In this document: piece by piece, positions 1-5,757 of the stretch
Layout: the number at the start of each line of letters is the position of its first letter
Numbering within the stretch: the stretch's first letter is position 1
NCBI GenBank assembly: GCA_005889225.1
Contig: VBEW01000056.1
Coordinates: 1 to 32,523 of the forward strand
Source: Chloroflexota bacterium
GTDB lineage: Bacteria; Chloroflexota; Dormibacteria; CF-121
Length of the DNA: 32,523 nucleotides
Reading direction: 5' to 3'
Made by a program: the position numbers and the translations under genes
Notes under the pieces: model-generated
The model's database searches: none
What the model was told of the DNA's origin: nothing
What the model saw: the letters and a program-made list of their open reading frames with translations, nothing else

Positions 1-942
1 AATGCCGTCGAACAGCTCGCCGGCGGTTGTCATCGGATAGGCAAAGCGCACCTCGATGGGGAGCGGTGATGCCGATTCCTGAGTGAGCGTGATGCGCAGC
101 GCGCGAGTCCCGAGGCCTTGCGCGAGCAGTGAGGCGCTGACGCGCTCGGCCAGCGCGCGGGCGATGAACTGCAGGGCTTCCGTATTGTCGACCGGCGGAT
201 CGAGTGGCTCGCTTTCCTCGATCCGGACAGCCGGTCGCCATGGGCGCAACCGACGTCGGTCATCGCCCAGCGCCAGGTCATAGACCTCGAGGGCTTTTAC
301 GCCGAACTGACGGCGAAAGGCGGGCCGGGAGATCGCCTGCAAGCGACCGATGGTCTTGAGCCCGAGGAGCTGGAGGTATTCGCGCAGGTCGTCGTCGAGC
401 GGCAGTATTTCGATCGGATAGCGTGCGAGGTAGGCGCGCGTCCTGTCGTGATCGACGATCACCGGAGCATTGCACGTGGCATGGGCGGCCGCGACCTTGC
501 TGACGAACATCGACGACGCCACGCCAATTGCCGGCGTCTCGCGAATGACGGCTTCGACGGCGCGACTGATGGCAGCGAGCAATCGCGAACGGTCGGGCCA
601 GCGCAGGGTCAGCCGGTCGAGCCGGAGGAAGCCACAGCCAGGATCCTCACCGGCAGCCACGTCGGGGGTGAAGTGGTGCAAGGTTGATAACAGTGACTGG
701 CGGACCCTGGCTATGGCCTCCTCGTCGACCGGTTGGAAGATGGCGTCCGGTGAAAACTGTTGAGCCTGGTTGAGGCTCATTCCCTCTACGACGCCCTGCG
801 CTCGCGCTTCGGCGGAAGCTGTCGTCACCGACGCGCGCTCGTGGGCAAGCCCGCCGATGACCAACGAGCGACCGCGCAATGCGGGCTCCTTCAGCCAGGC
901 GGCAACCAGAGACGGGTGGGGGGTGCGGACACAACAGATCAT
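1..942 (-). CDS. imuB: ImuB-like Y-family polymerase homologue (5' part, runs off the left edge)
   Basis: The first 314 residues are present, starting with ATG at 942; the rest lies outside the window. The start overlaps the imuA stop as ATGA, so the two genes are translationally coupled. The fold order is that of a Y-family polymerase: an N-terminal palm strand (MICCVRTPHPSLVAAW), a fingers segment (ASAEARAQGVVEGMSLNQAQ, about residues 42-61), and a helix-hairpin-helix region near LGLKTIGRLQAIS (193-205). The catalytic carboxylates of active Y-family enzymes are not visible. The first strand has no DxD, and the strand that normally carries the Asp-Glu pair reads FLRLDRLTLRW (105-115). This is typical of ImuB, a non-catalytic adaptor that links the beta clamp, ImuA and DnaE2 in error-prone repair. 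A dnaE2 gene may follow beyond the left edge, which is inference. An active DinB-type enzyme is unlikely. Confidence 0.85.
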   Translation of the reverse strand, partial: MICCVRTPHPSLVAAWLKEPALRGRSLVIGGLAHERASVTTASAEARAQGVVEGMSLNQAQQFSPDAIFQPVDEEAIARVRQSLLSTLHHFTPDVAAGEDPGCGFLRLDRLTLRWPDRSRLLAAISRAVEAVIRETPAIGVASSMFVSKVAAAHATCNAPVIVDHDRTRAYLARYPIEILPLDDDLREYLQLLGLKTIGRLQAISRPAFRRQFGVKALEVYDLALGDDRRRLRPWRPAVRIEESEPLDPPVDNTEALQFIARALAERVSASLLAQGLGTRALRITLTQESASPLPIEVRFAYPMTTAGELFDGI

Positions 943-1616
943 GGGATCGGGTACGGAATGATCAGGCGGCGCTTGAGGCCGGGCGGCGCCAGCCGGTTCT
1001 TCACGACCGTCGCATCGACCAGCAATCCTTCGAGGTCGCCATCACGGCGGAAAACCCAGGCACTGCGCTGGAACGCCAGGATCATGCTCGCGTAATAACG
1101 GATCGCATCATCCGCCTCGGCGTCGTAGATCAGCAGCAGAGTACAGTCGGCCTCCGCCACACGGTGCAAGAGGTGCGGCAGTTCAGCATCGAGCCCGGCT
1201 GATCGCGTGCGAGGCAGGTCGATGCAAATCAGGTCGACGCCGGCGCGCGCCAGCACCCGGACGCTGGCCATCCCTTCCTTTAGTGATTTCGGTCGAACCA
1301 CCAGCAAGCGATCGAGCCGCGTATCGAGGTGATTGAGGAACTCCGGATCGAGCCTGCTGGGAAAATCGACGTAGGCGACCGGTCCCGTAAGGCTGGCGGC
1401 GGCCACGCTGCGCTGGGCCAGTGTTCGTTTGCCACAACCCCGGGGGCCGGCCAGCAGGCTCAGCCGCCCGACCGGCCAGCCGCCAATTCCGGTCATCGCA
1501 TCGAGTTCGGCGATCCCGGAGGATCGCGCCGGGCATGGAGGGGCAGCAGGCCGTGGCGCGGCGCTCCCAAAACGGGTCTGGAGCACCGTAATCGCTTGTT
1601 GAAGACGATCCGACAT
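939..1616 (-). CDS. imuA: ImuA-like RecA-fold protein of the SOS mutasome
   Basis: This 225-residue protein has a RecA-like core. A Walker A variant (GPRGCGKR, residues 57-64) follows the strand VGRLSLLA, and a Walker B-like strand (LICID) lies near 129-133. Its length and its coupling to the ImuB-like gene (ATGA overlap) fit ImuA/ImuA', the RecA-related accessory factor of DnaE2-dependent mutagenesis. Such proteins modulate the mutasome and are not full recombinases; the length is well short of RecA. ATG at 1616 is the only good in-frame start, because the preceding in-frame codons contain no ATG, GTG or TTG. Transcription probably starts near 1700 from the LexA-controlled promoter, leaving a leader of about 84 nt. 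Family recognition rests on context plus the nucleotide-binding motifs. Confidence 0.8.
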   Translation of the reverse strand: MSDRLQQAITVLQTRFGSAAPRPAAPPCPARSSGIAELDAMTGIGGWPVGRLSLLAGPRGCGKRTLAQRSVAAASLTGPVAYVDFPSRLDPEFLNHLDTRLDRLLVVRPKSLKEGMASVRVLARAGVDLICIDLPRTRSAGLDAELPHLLHRVAEADCTLLLIYDAEADDAIRYYASMILAFQRSAWVFRRDGDLEGLLVDATVVKNRLAPPGLKRRLIIPYPIP

Positions 1617-1707
1617 CTGATCACGCCCCGTGCTGCGAGATGACGACAGAACCGCGGCGACATCAAGCCTCCCCGGGGACGCAGGACCAGACGCTGAGGC
1701 TGGTCAG

Positions 1708-1736
1708 ATGTTATCGAACAAATGTTCGTTCGTCAA
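1708..1736 (-). promoter_or_regulatory. SOS promoter of imuA-imuB with LexA box in the spacer
   Basis: Read on the minus strand, there is a -35 TTGACG (1731-1736), a 17-bp spacer, and a -10 TAACAT (1708-1713). The spacer contains CGAACATTTGTTCG (1715-1728), a match to the Gram-positive/actinobacterial LexA operator CGAAC-N4-GTTCG. LexA bound there would block RNA polymerase, so expression after DNA damage is expected. The arrangement is nearly the same as that at 2115-2143. Confidence 0.85.
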
Positions 1737-1787
1737 GCCGTCCTCCCTGGTCTCCCTCTTGCGAGCAGGGCTGCGAGCGGGACTGAC

Positions 1788-2084
1788 CTACCTGGCTTCC
1801 TGCAGGCCGACGCTGAACATCGCCTCGAGGTCGTGCTTCGAATAGACCTTGAAGGCGACGTGGGTTCGAGTCTTGAGAATGCCAGGGATCTGCGAGAGCC
1901 GGGTGGTCACGATCTCGGCGATCTCCTCGTGGTCCTTCACCCGGAGGATGGCGACGAAATCAAACTCGCCGGTGACCGAGTAGGCCTCGGCGACACCGGG
2001 CACATCGGCGAGCGCCGGTCCGAGCCCGGCAATCGCCGAACGCTCAGCTTCGATCAGGACGATCGCGGTGACCACGACGGGCAT
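1788..2084 (-). CDS. Stand-alone AsnC/Lrp-type effector-binding (RAM) domain protein
   Basis: This 98-residue protein begins MPVVVTAIVLIEAERSA and contains GVAEAYSVTGEFDFVAILRV, the beta-alpha-beta-beta pattern of the Lrp/AsnC C-terminal RAM domain. The usual N-terminal helix-turn-helix is absent, so it cannot bind DNA by the classical route. Such single-domain proteins oligomerise and bind amino acids or modulate full-length Lrp proteins; the ligand here is unknown. The ATG at 2084 is preferred over a longer reading to 2180, because the extra residues would run through the promoter region and show no domain character. A purine-rich stretch (GAGATGAGA) precedes this ATG. The gene sits between the two SOS promoters and shares its upstream region with the HNH operon, so LexA could also influence it. 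This is not proven. Confidence 0.85.
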   Translation of the reverse strand: MPVVVTAIVLIEAERSAIAGLGPALADVPGVAEAYSVTGEFDFVAILRVKDHEEIAEIVTTRLSQIPGILKTRTHVAFKVYSKHDLEAMFSVGLQEAR

Positions 2085-2114
2085 TGTCTCATCTCGCTGG
2101 CGAATACAAAATAC

Positions 2115-2143
2115 TTGACGAAACGAACATATGTTCGTATAAT
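2115..2143 (+). promoter_or_regulatory. SOS promoter of the HNH operon with perfect palindromic LexA box
   Basis: A -35 TTGACG (2115-2120), a spacer of exactly 17 bp and a consensus -10 TATAAT (2138-2143) are visible. The spacer contains CGAACATATGTTCG (2124-2137), a perfect 14-bp palindrome matching the LexA operator of Gram-positive and actinobacterial type. The expected transcription start (about 2150) is only a few bases before the ATG at 2153, so the transcript is probably leaderless or nearly so. Confidence 0.9.
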
Positions 2144-2152
2144 GAGAGGCCG

Positions 2153-2437
2153 ATGGCAAGCGCGCAGGCGAAGCGGCCAACCCGGGACCTTCTGCGAGAA
2201 CTCACCGTTATCGTCGAGACAACAGCTGGCAGGCTCGCGACCGGGACCGCCACTTCTGCTGAGCTGGCAATCGCCCGCGATATGGTCCGGCTCATGCTTG
2301 CTAGCGCCGACCTCGGTGAGCGTTTTGTGACTGAATCATTGTCGCAAGGGGTCAAGACCGACGTCGACCGCCTGCGCCGCGCCTGCCGCCACTACGAACT
2401 CCTGCTTTGGCGGACCGCTCCGAATTTTCTGTCGTGA
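2153..2437 (+). CDS. Small protein of unknown function, first gene of the SOS-controlled HNH operon
   Basis: This 94-residue, mostly helical-looking protein (MASAQAKRPTRDLLRELTV...) has no family I recognise. It has no membrane segment or signal peptide and carries one Cys. The start is set at ATG 2153 because the promoter -10 ends at 2143; a longer reading from 2084 would begin upstream of the promoter. A GAGAGG sequence lies just before the ATG but may be outside the transcript. The stop is followed after one base by the ATG of the DUF222-HNH gene, so the two are almost certainly co-transcribed and probably translationally coupled. The inferred role is a DNA-damage-induced partner or regulator of the HNH protein. 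There is no direct evidence for a function. Confidence 0.75.
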   Translation: MASAQAKRPTRDLLRELTVIVETTAGRLATGTATSAELAIARDMVRLMLASADLGERFVTESLSQGVKTDVDRLRRACRHYELLLWRTAPNFLS

Positions 2438-2438
2438 A

Positions 2439-3716
2439 ATGACTGCTGAGAGCCGGCAAGCAAGTAGCCTTGACGAAAGCCGGGAGGAAGTGCTGAGCGT
2501 GATCTCCGGCGGTTTCGAGCAGTACAGGGGCATGGACAAGAGTGCCCTCATCCCCGAGCAACATGCCAGGGCTATAGTCGAACTCGCGCGGATTCGCGAT
2601 AAGGCAGCGCTTGAGATCGCCGAGCATGCTATCGAGCTTGCCAAGACAGAGGCCTGCATCGATTGGGGATCGGTCTCAACTATCGATTGGGTCCGGCACA
2701 ACTGCAAACAGTCCTCTGGTGCGGCAGCCGACTTTCTTCATGTGGGTGAGCAGCTTTCGAATCTGCCGAAAACGCTGGACGCCGTCAGAGATGGCAGCAT
2801 TGGCTTCGCGCACGCGGCCATCATCGCGCGTCATGCCCAGGCGATCACGCACTCTGAGAGCGCTGAGCCATTCGACGAAGCGCCGTTCCTCAAGGCCGCC
2901 CAGGAGAGCAGCGTTAGCCGGCTCTGGTATCACTCTATGCACGAGTGGCATCGCGGCGATCCTGATGGCGTGGCCGAGGCACAGCGCCAGGCCGCCGAGG
3001 AGCGCTACCTGCGCCTCACCAACGGCGACGATGGAACGCTGTACGTCAAGGGGTCGTTCGACTCGGCGGCGGGGGCAACCATACGGACCGCACTCGAACC
3101 TCTCACGCAGGCTCACGGCGACGGCGACAGCCGATGCCGCGAGCGCCGTAACGCGGACGGCCTCGTTGAGCTGGCTGCCCACAGCCTTGACAGCGGGACG
3201 ATTCCGCAACATGGTACCGTGCGCCCCCACGTTCAGATCACCACCACGTTGGAGACCCTGCAGGGCCTGATCGGGGCGCCCGCAGGTGAGATGGCGCTCT
3301 CGCTGCCCATCTCGGCAAAGACCGTGCAGCGATTTGCATGCGACAGCTCGATCACGCGGGTTTTGCTCGGCGCGGACTCCGCGGTCATCGACGCCGGAAG
3401 GGAAAAGCGCGTCGTCGCCGGCGGCACTCGGCGCCTGCTGGACGCGCGCGACAAGCATTGCCGGTGGCCCGGGTGCGAGCGTCCGGCCTCGTGGAGTTCG
3501 GCGCACCACATCATCCACTGGGCCCAGGGCGGCAAGACCGATCTTTCGAACATGCTCCTGCTCTGCCAGCACCATCACTGGACGGTCCATGAAGGCGGCT
3601 GGCGGCTATCCCTGGCGGCAGATGGACGTGTCATCGCCATCCCGCCAGAGACAGACTTCTATCCGCCAGAGTTCTATCCCTCGGCGCGGGCGCCGGACGA
3701 ATTCGACGTGGCCTGA
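2439..3716 (+). CDS. DUF222 and HNH endonuclease domain protein (13E12 family type)
   Basis: This 425-residue protein has an N-terminal helical DUF222-like region (about residues 15-290) and a C-terminal HNH nuclease domain (about 330-390). Visible HNH elements are CRWPGC (341-346), the HH pair at 356-357 in SSAHHIIHWAQGG, the Asn at 371, and the cluster LCQHHH (375-380) followed by H384. These would bind a metal and cut DNA through a beta-beta-alpha-metal fold. The architecture is that of the 13E12-repeat proteins abundant in actinobacteria, some of which are known members of the mycobacterial LexA regulon. Here the link is explicit in the sequence, since the operon promoter carries a perfect LexA box. 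The gene follows the 94-residue gene with a one-base gap. The target DNA and biological role are unknown. The catalytic residues look intact, so this is not a decayed copy. Confidence 0.9.
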   Translation: MTAESRQASSLDESREEVLSVISGGFEQYRGMDKSALIPEQHARAIVELARIRDKAALEIAEHAIELAKTEACIDWGSVSTIDWVRHNCKQSSGAAADFLHVGEQLSNLPKTLDAVRDGSIGFAHAAIIARHAQAITHSESAEPFDEAPFLKAAQESSVSRLWYHSMHEWHRGDPDGVAEAQRQAAEERYLRLTNGDDGTLYVKGSFDSAAGATIRTALEPLTQAHGDGDSRCRERRNADGLVELAAHSLDSGTIPQHGTVRPHVQITTTLETLQGLIGAPAGEMALSLPISAKTVQRFACDSSITRVLLGADSAVIDAGREKRVVAGGTRRLLDARDKHCRWPGCERPASWSSAHHIIHWAQGGKTDLSNMLLLCQHHHWTVHEGGWRLSLAADGRVIAIPPETDFYPPEFYPSARAPDEFDVA

Positions 3717-3736
3717 TCGGGCCGTAAAGTCTGGCC

Positions 3737-4516
3737 ATGGCAGGCCAGGTCCGGATCGGATGCTCCGGCTGGTCTTATCCCCACTGGCGCGGCGGTTTCT
3801 ACCCCGAGAAGCTGCCGGCGCGCGAGCACTTCGCCTTCTACGCGCGGCACTTCGACACGGTTGAGCTGAACAACTCCTTCTATCGGCAACCGCCCCCCGA
3901 GCGATTCGACGCATGGAGAGAGCAGGCGCCGGCCGGATTTCTCTTTGCCGTCAAGGGGAGTCGGTATGTCAGCCACATCAAACGCCTCGCCGTCGAGCAG
4001 AAGTCCATCGACCTGGTCGTCGAGCCCGCCGTCCGGCTGGGTGACAAGCTGGGGCCGATCCTGTTTCAGCTTCAGGCGAACTTTCACCTCGACCTGCAGC
4101 GGCTGACGCGGTTCGTCGGCATGCTACCGGCGGACCTCCGGTTCACACTCGAGTTCCGTCACGATTCCTGGCTGATCCCGCCAGTCCGTGATTTGCTTCG
4201 GACGCGCCGGATCGCGCTCTGCATTCCGGATCATCCAAAGATGACGAGGCTGTTCGAGATCACGAGCGACTTCACATATATAAGGATGCATCTGCCTGCT
4301 CAGGGGCTCGGCTATGGCAAGCGGGCTCTGCAGCCGTGGGCCGAACGGATTGCCGGCTGGAGCAGCCGCGGCGTCGACGTTTTCGTCTACTTCAACAACG
4401 ACATGGAGGGACACGCCATCGAAGACGCCCAAACGCTCAAGGATTTACTCGGCACGCAGGTTCTGCCGGAGTCGGGTGGCGGGAAGGCCGGGATTCGAAC
4501 CCGGGGAGCGGATTAA
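3737..4516 (+). CDS. DUF72 (YecE-like) TIM-barrel family protein
   Basis: This 259-residue protein opens with IGCSGWSYPHWRGGFYPEKLP (residues 6-26), the N-terminal signature of the DUF72/YecE family. Further family segments are FDTVELNNSFYRQP, FLFAVKGSRYVSHIKRL and the C-terminal VFVYFNNDMEGHAIEDAQTL. The family adopts a TIM-barrel fold and its biochemical role is not established. The gene lies 20 bp after the HNH gene and may be read through from it, but no promoter is evident. Its last 13 codons and stop (4477-4516) run through the tRNA-Ser(GCT) gene on the other strand. The conserved body ends near residue 245 (KDLLGTQVLP), so the tail is probably incidental and its own stop may have been lost. 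Confidence 0.9.
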   Translation: MAGQVRIGCSGWSYPHWRGGFYPEKLPAREHFAFYARHFDTVELNNSFYRQPPPERFDAWREQAPAGFLFAVKGSRYVSHIKRLAVEQKSIDLVVEPAVRLGDKLGPILFQLQANFHLDLQRLTRFVGMLPADLRFTLEFRHDSWLIPPVRDLLRTRRIALCIPDHPKMTRLFEITSDFTYIRMHLPAQGLGYGKRALQPWAERIAGWSSRGVDVFVYFNNDMEGHAIEDAQTLKDLLGTQVLPESGGGKAGIRTRGAD

Positions 4517-4571
4517 AAGCCCGCTCAAGCGCTTAGCAGGCGCTCGCATTCGACCACTCTGCCACCTCCCC
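4477..4571 (-). tRNA. tRNA-Ser (anticodon GCT)
   Basis: Read on the minus strand, the acceptor arms GGGGAGG and CCTTCCC pair with one G-U. They are followed by discriminator G and an encoded CCA (4477-4479). The anticodon stem AGCGC/GCGCT encloses loop CTGCTAA, giving anticodon GCT for AGC/AGU codons. A long variable arm (TTGAGCGGG...CCGCTC) marks a class II serine tRNA, and the T loop GGTTCGAATCC is canonical. Its 3' end overlaps the coding end of the DUF72 gene on the opposite strand. Confidence 0.97.
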
Positions 4572-4602
4572 GCGGAGGCGGTAGCCAGTTTACCCTGTTT
4601 CC

Positions 4603-4866
4603 ATGCAAGCATCCGTCGATGAGCAATGGGCCCGCTATGGCCGGGCGTTGATCGGTTCGATGAGTGAGGTCCTCACTGAGACGCCCGACGAGACCCACGC
4701 CAACCTGCTCGAGACCGCCGACTACTGGCTCTCGCTGGGGCTGGTGCTCGGGCTCCGGGACCCGAGCCAGGCTACCCAGCTGCTGGGTGTGATCGAGGCG
4801 CATGAGGCGGAGCGCGGCGAGCTGGAGCGCGACGCAACCAGCCTGATCAGCCAGGCGCTTGGCTGA
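4603..4866 (+). CDS. Small hypothetical protein
   Basis: This 87-residue acidic, helical-looking protein begins MQASVDEQWARYGRALIG, with a stretch near YWLSLGLVLGLRDPSQATQL (46-65). It has no signal peptide, and the mid-region is hydrophobic but too short and interrupted to be a clear membrane segment. I do not recognise the family. The ATG at 4603 has no obvious Shine-Dalgarno sequence, so it may be leaderless. The stop is 9 bp before the next small gene on the same strand, which suggests a two-gene operon. It is accepted as real from its open frame in an otherwise unassigned stretch and from its normal composition. Confidence 0.6.
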   Translation: MQASVDEQWARYGRALIGSMSEVLTETPDETHANLLETADYWLSLGLVLGLRDPSQATQLLGVIEAHEAERGELERDATSLISQALG

Positions 4867-4875
4867 GGCGCGGTC

Positions 4876-5043
4876 GTGAGACGACGAGGTCTCGTTTCGC
4901 AGATGTACGCCGCCGCTCGCCTGACGAACGACATCTCCACGCTGGCGTCCGGCGATCCGCGGCGGATTGCCCGGCGCGCGAAGAACAAGATCATCGGTCG
5001 GGCGCTCGGTCGGGCAGGCCTATGGCGCCTGCTGTGGCGATAG
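4876..5043 (+). CDS. Very small basic protein (RRAKNK...GRALGRAGLW type)
   Basis: This 55-residue protein starts with GTG at 4876, preceded by GAGG at a spacing of 7. It reads in part YAAARLTNDISTLASGDPRR followed by IARRAKNKIIGRALGRAGLW and a short Trp/Arg-rich tail. Short basic proteins with this RRAKNK-GR-GRAGFW pattern are familiar to me as unnamed conserved proteins in GC-rich Gram-positive and related bacteria; no function is known to me. ATG at 4903 is an alternative start giving 46 residues. The gene follows the 87-residue gene by 9 bp and overlaps the 3' end of the convergent uracil-DNA glycosylase gene by 24 bp. Binding to nucleic acid or to membrane lipid through the basic helix is only inference. 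Confidence 0.65.
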   Translation: MRRRGLVSQMYAAARLTNDISTLASGDPRRIARRAKNKIIGRALGRAGLWRLLWR

Positions 5044-5757
5044 TCGCTTGAGGTCCCGGACGAAGGCCTCCATTTCGATCTGGCGGCTCTCGTCGTCCGG
5101 CGCCCGGAGGATCGACGAGGGGTGGACCGTGGCCATTATCAGCGGAAGACCAGGTCGCTCGATGAACTGGCCGCGCTGAAGGCTCACCCGGAAGTCCCGA
5201 CCAAGCAACGCCTGCGCGGCGGTGGCACCAAGCAGCACCAGGATCTTCGGCTTGATCAACCCGATTTCCGCATCGAGCCAGGGACGGCAAGCACTGATCT
5301 CCGCGGCATTGGGCCTCTGGTGTAACCGCCGCTTCCCTTGCGGCTTCCATTTGAAGTGCTTGACGGCGTTCGTGATGTAGACACGCCCGCGATCGATGCC
5401 CGCCTCCTCGAGCGCCTCATCGAGCAGACGCCCCGCCGGACCGACGAACGGCTTTCCTTCGACGTCCTCTCGGTCACCGGGCTGCTCGCCGACAAACATG
5501 ACCGATGCCTGCTCGGCACCCTCTCCAAACACGGTCTGCGTGCCTGTCTTGTAGAGATCGCAGGCCCGGCAGCCTGCCGCCGCATCGCGTAGCCGGAGTA
5601 GGGTCGGCGCTTGCGGGATGAGTTCCTGAGCCGCGGATGGCTGCCCAACCTCGCGCGGCTCGAGCCCGAGGCCGGCCTGCTCCACGCCGGGGGCAGGAGG
5701 CTGCGCGGCCCGGGGACGGGGATGTGACGGGGCGCGGTTACTTCTGGGAGGACTCAA
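5020..5757 (-). CDS. udgX: UdgX-type uracil-DNA glycosylase (family 4/5-like, iron-sulfur)
   Basis: This 245-residue protein has the uracil-DNA glycosylase core: motif A GEQPGDRED (90-98), FVGPAGRLLDEAL (104-116), ITNAVKHFKW (128-137) and motif B HPSSILR (212-218). The loop GKRRLH (141-146) corresponds to the KRRIH insertion that distinguishes UdgX, whose loop His becomes covalently bound to the abasic site after uracil removal in the mycobacterial protein. Here Ile is Leu and the His is kept (H146). Cys63 and Cys66 plus Cys157 fit three ligands of the family's iron-sulfur cluster; HFKW stands where classical family 4 enzymes have another Cys. The first 45 or so residues are Pro/Arg-rich and not conserved, so the true start may be internal. 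The gene start overlaps the upstream histidine kinase gene by 20 bp. Confidence 0.88.
   Translation of the reverse strand: MSPPRSNRAPSHPRPRAAQPPAPGVEQAGLGLEPREVGQPSAAQELIPQAPTLLRLRDAAAGCRACDLYKTGTQTVFGEGAEQASVMFVGEQPGDREDVEGKPFVGPAGRLLDEALEEAGIDRGRVYITNAVKHFKWKPQGKRRLHQRPNAAEISACRPWLDAEIGLIKPKILVLLGATAAQALLGRDFRVSLQRGQFIERPGLPLIMATVHPSSILRAPDDESRQIEMEAFVRDLKRLSPQQAP

Noticed and set aside
2084-2152. Upstream extension of the 94-residue protein
   Set aside because: It would place the start codon upstream of the promoter -10 and the LexA box, so it cannot be in the mRNA from that promoter.
4314-4622. Open frame containing RPGFEPGERIK
   Set aside because: It is a spurious translation through the tRNA-Ser(GCT) region and out of frame with the DUF72 gene.
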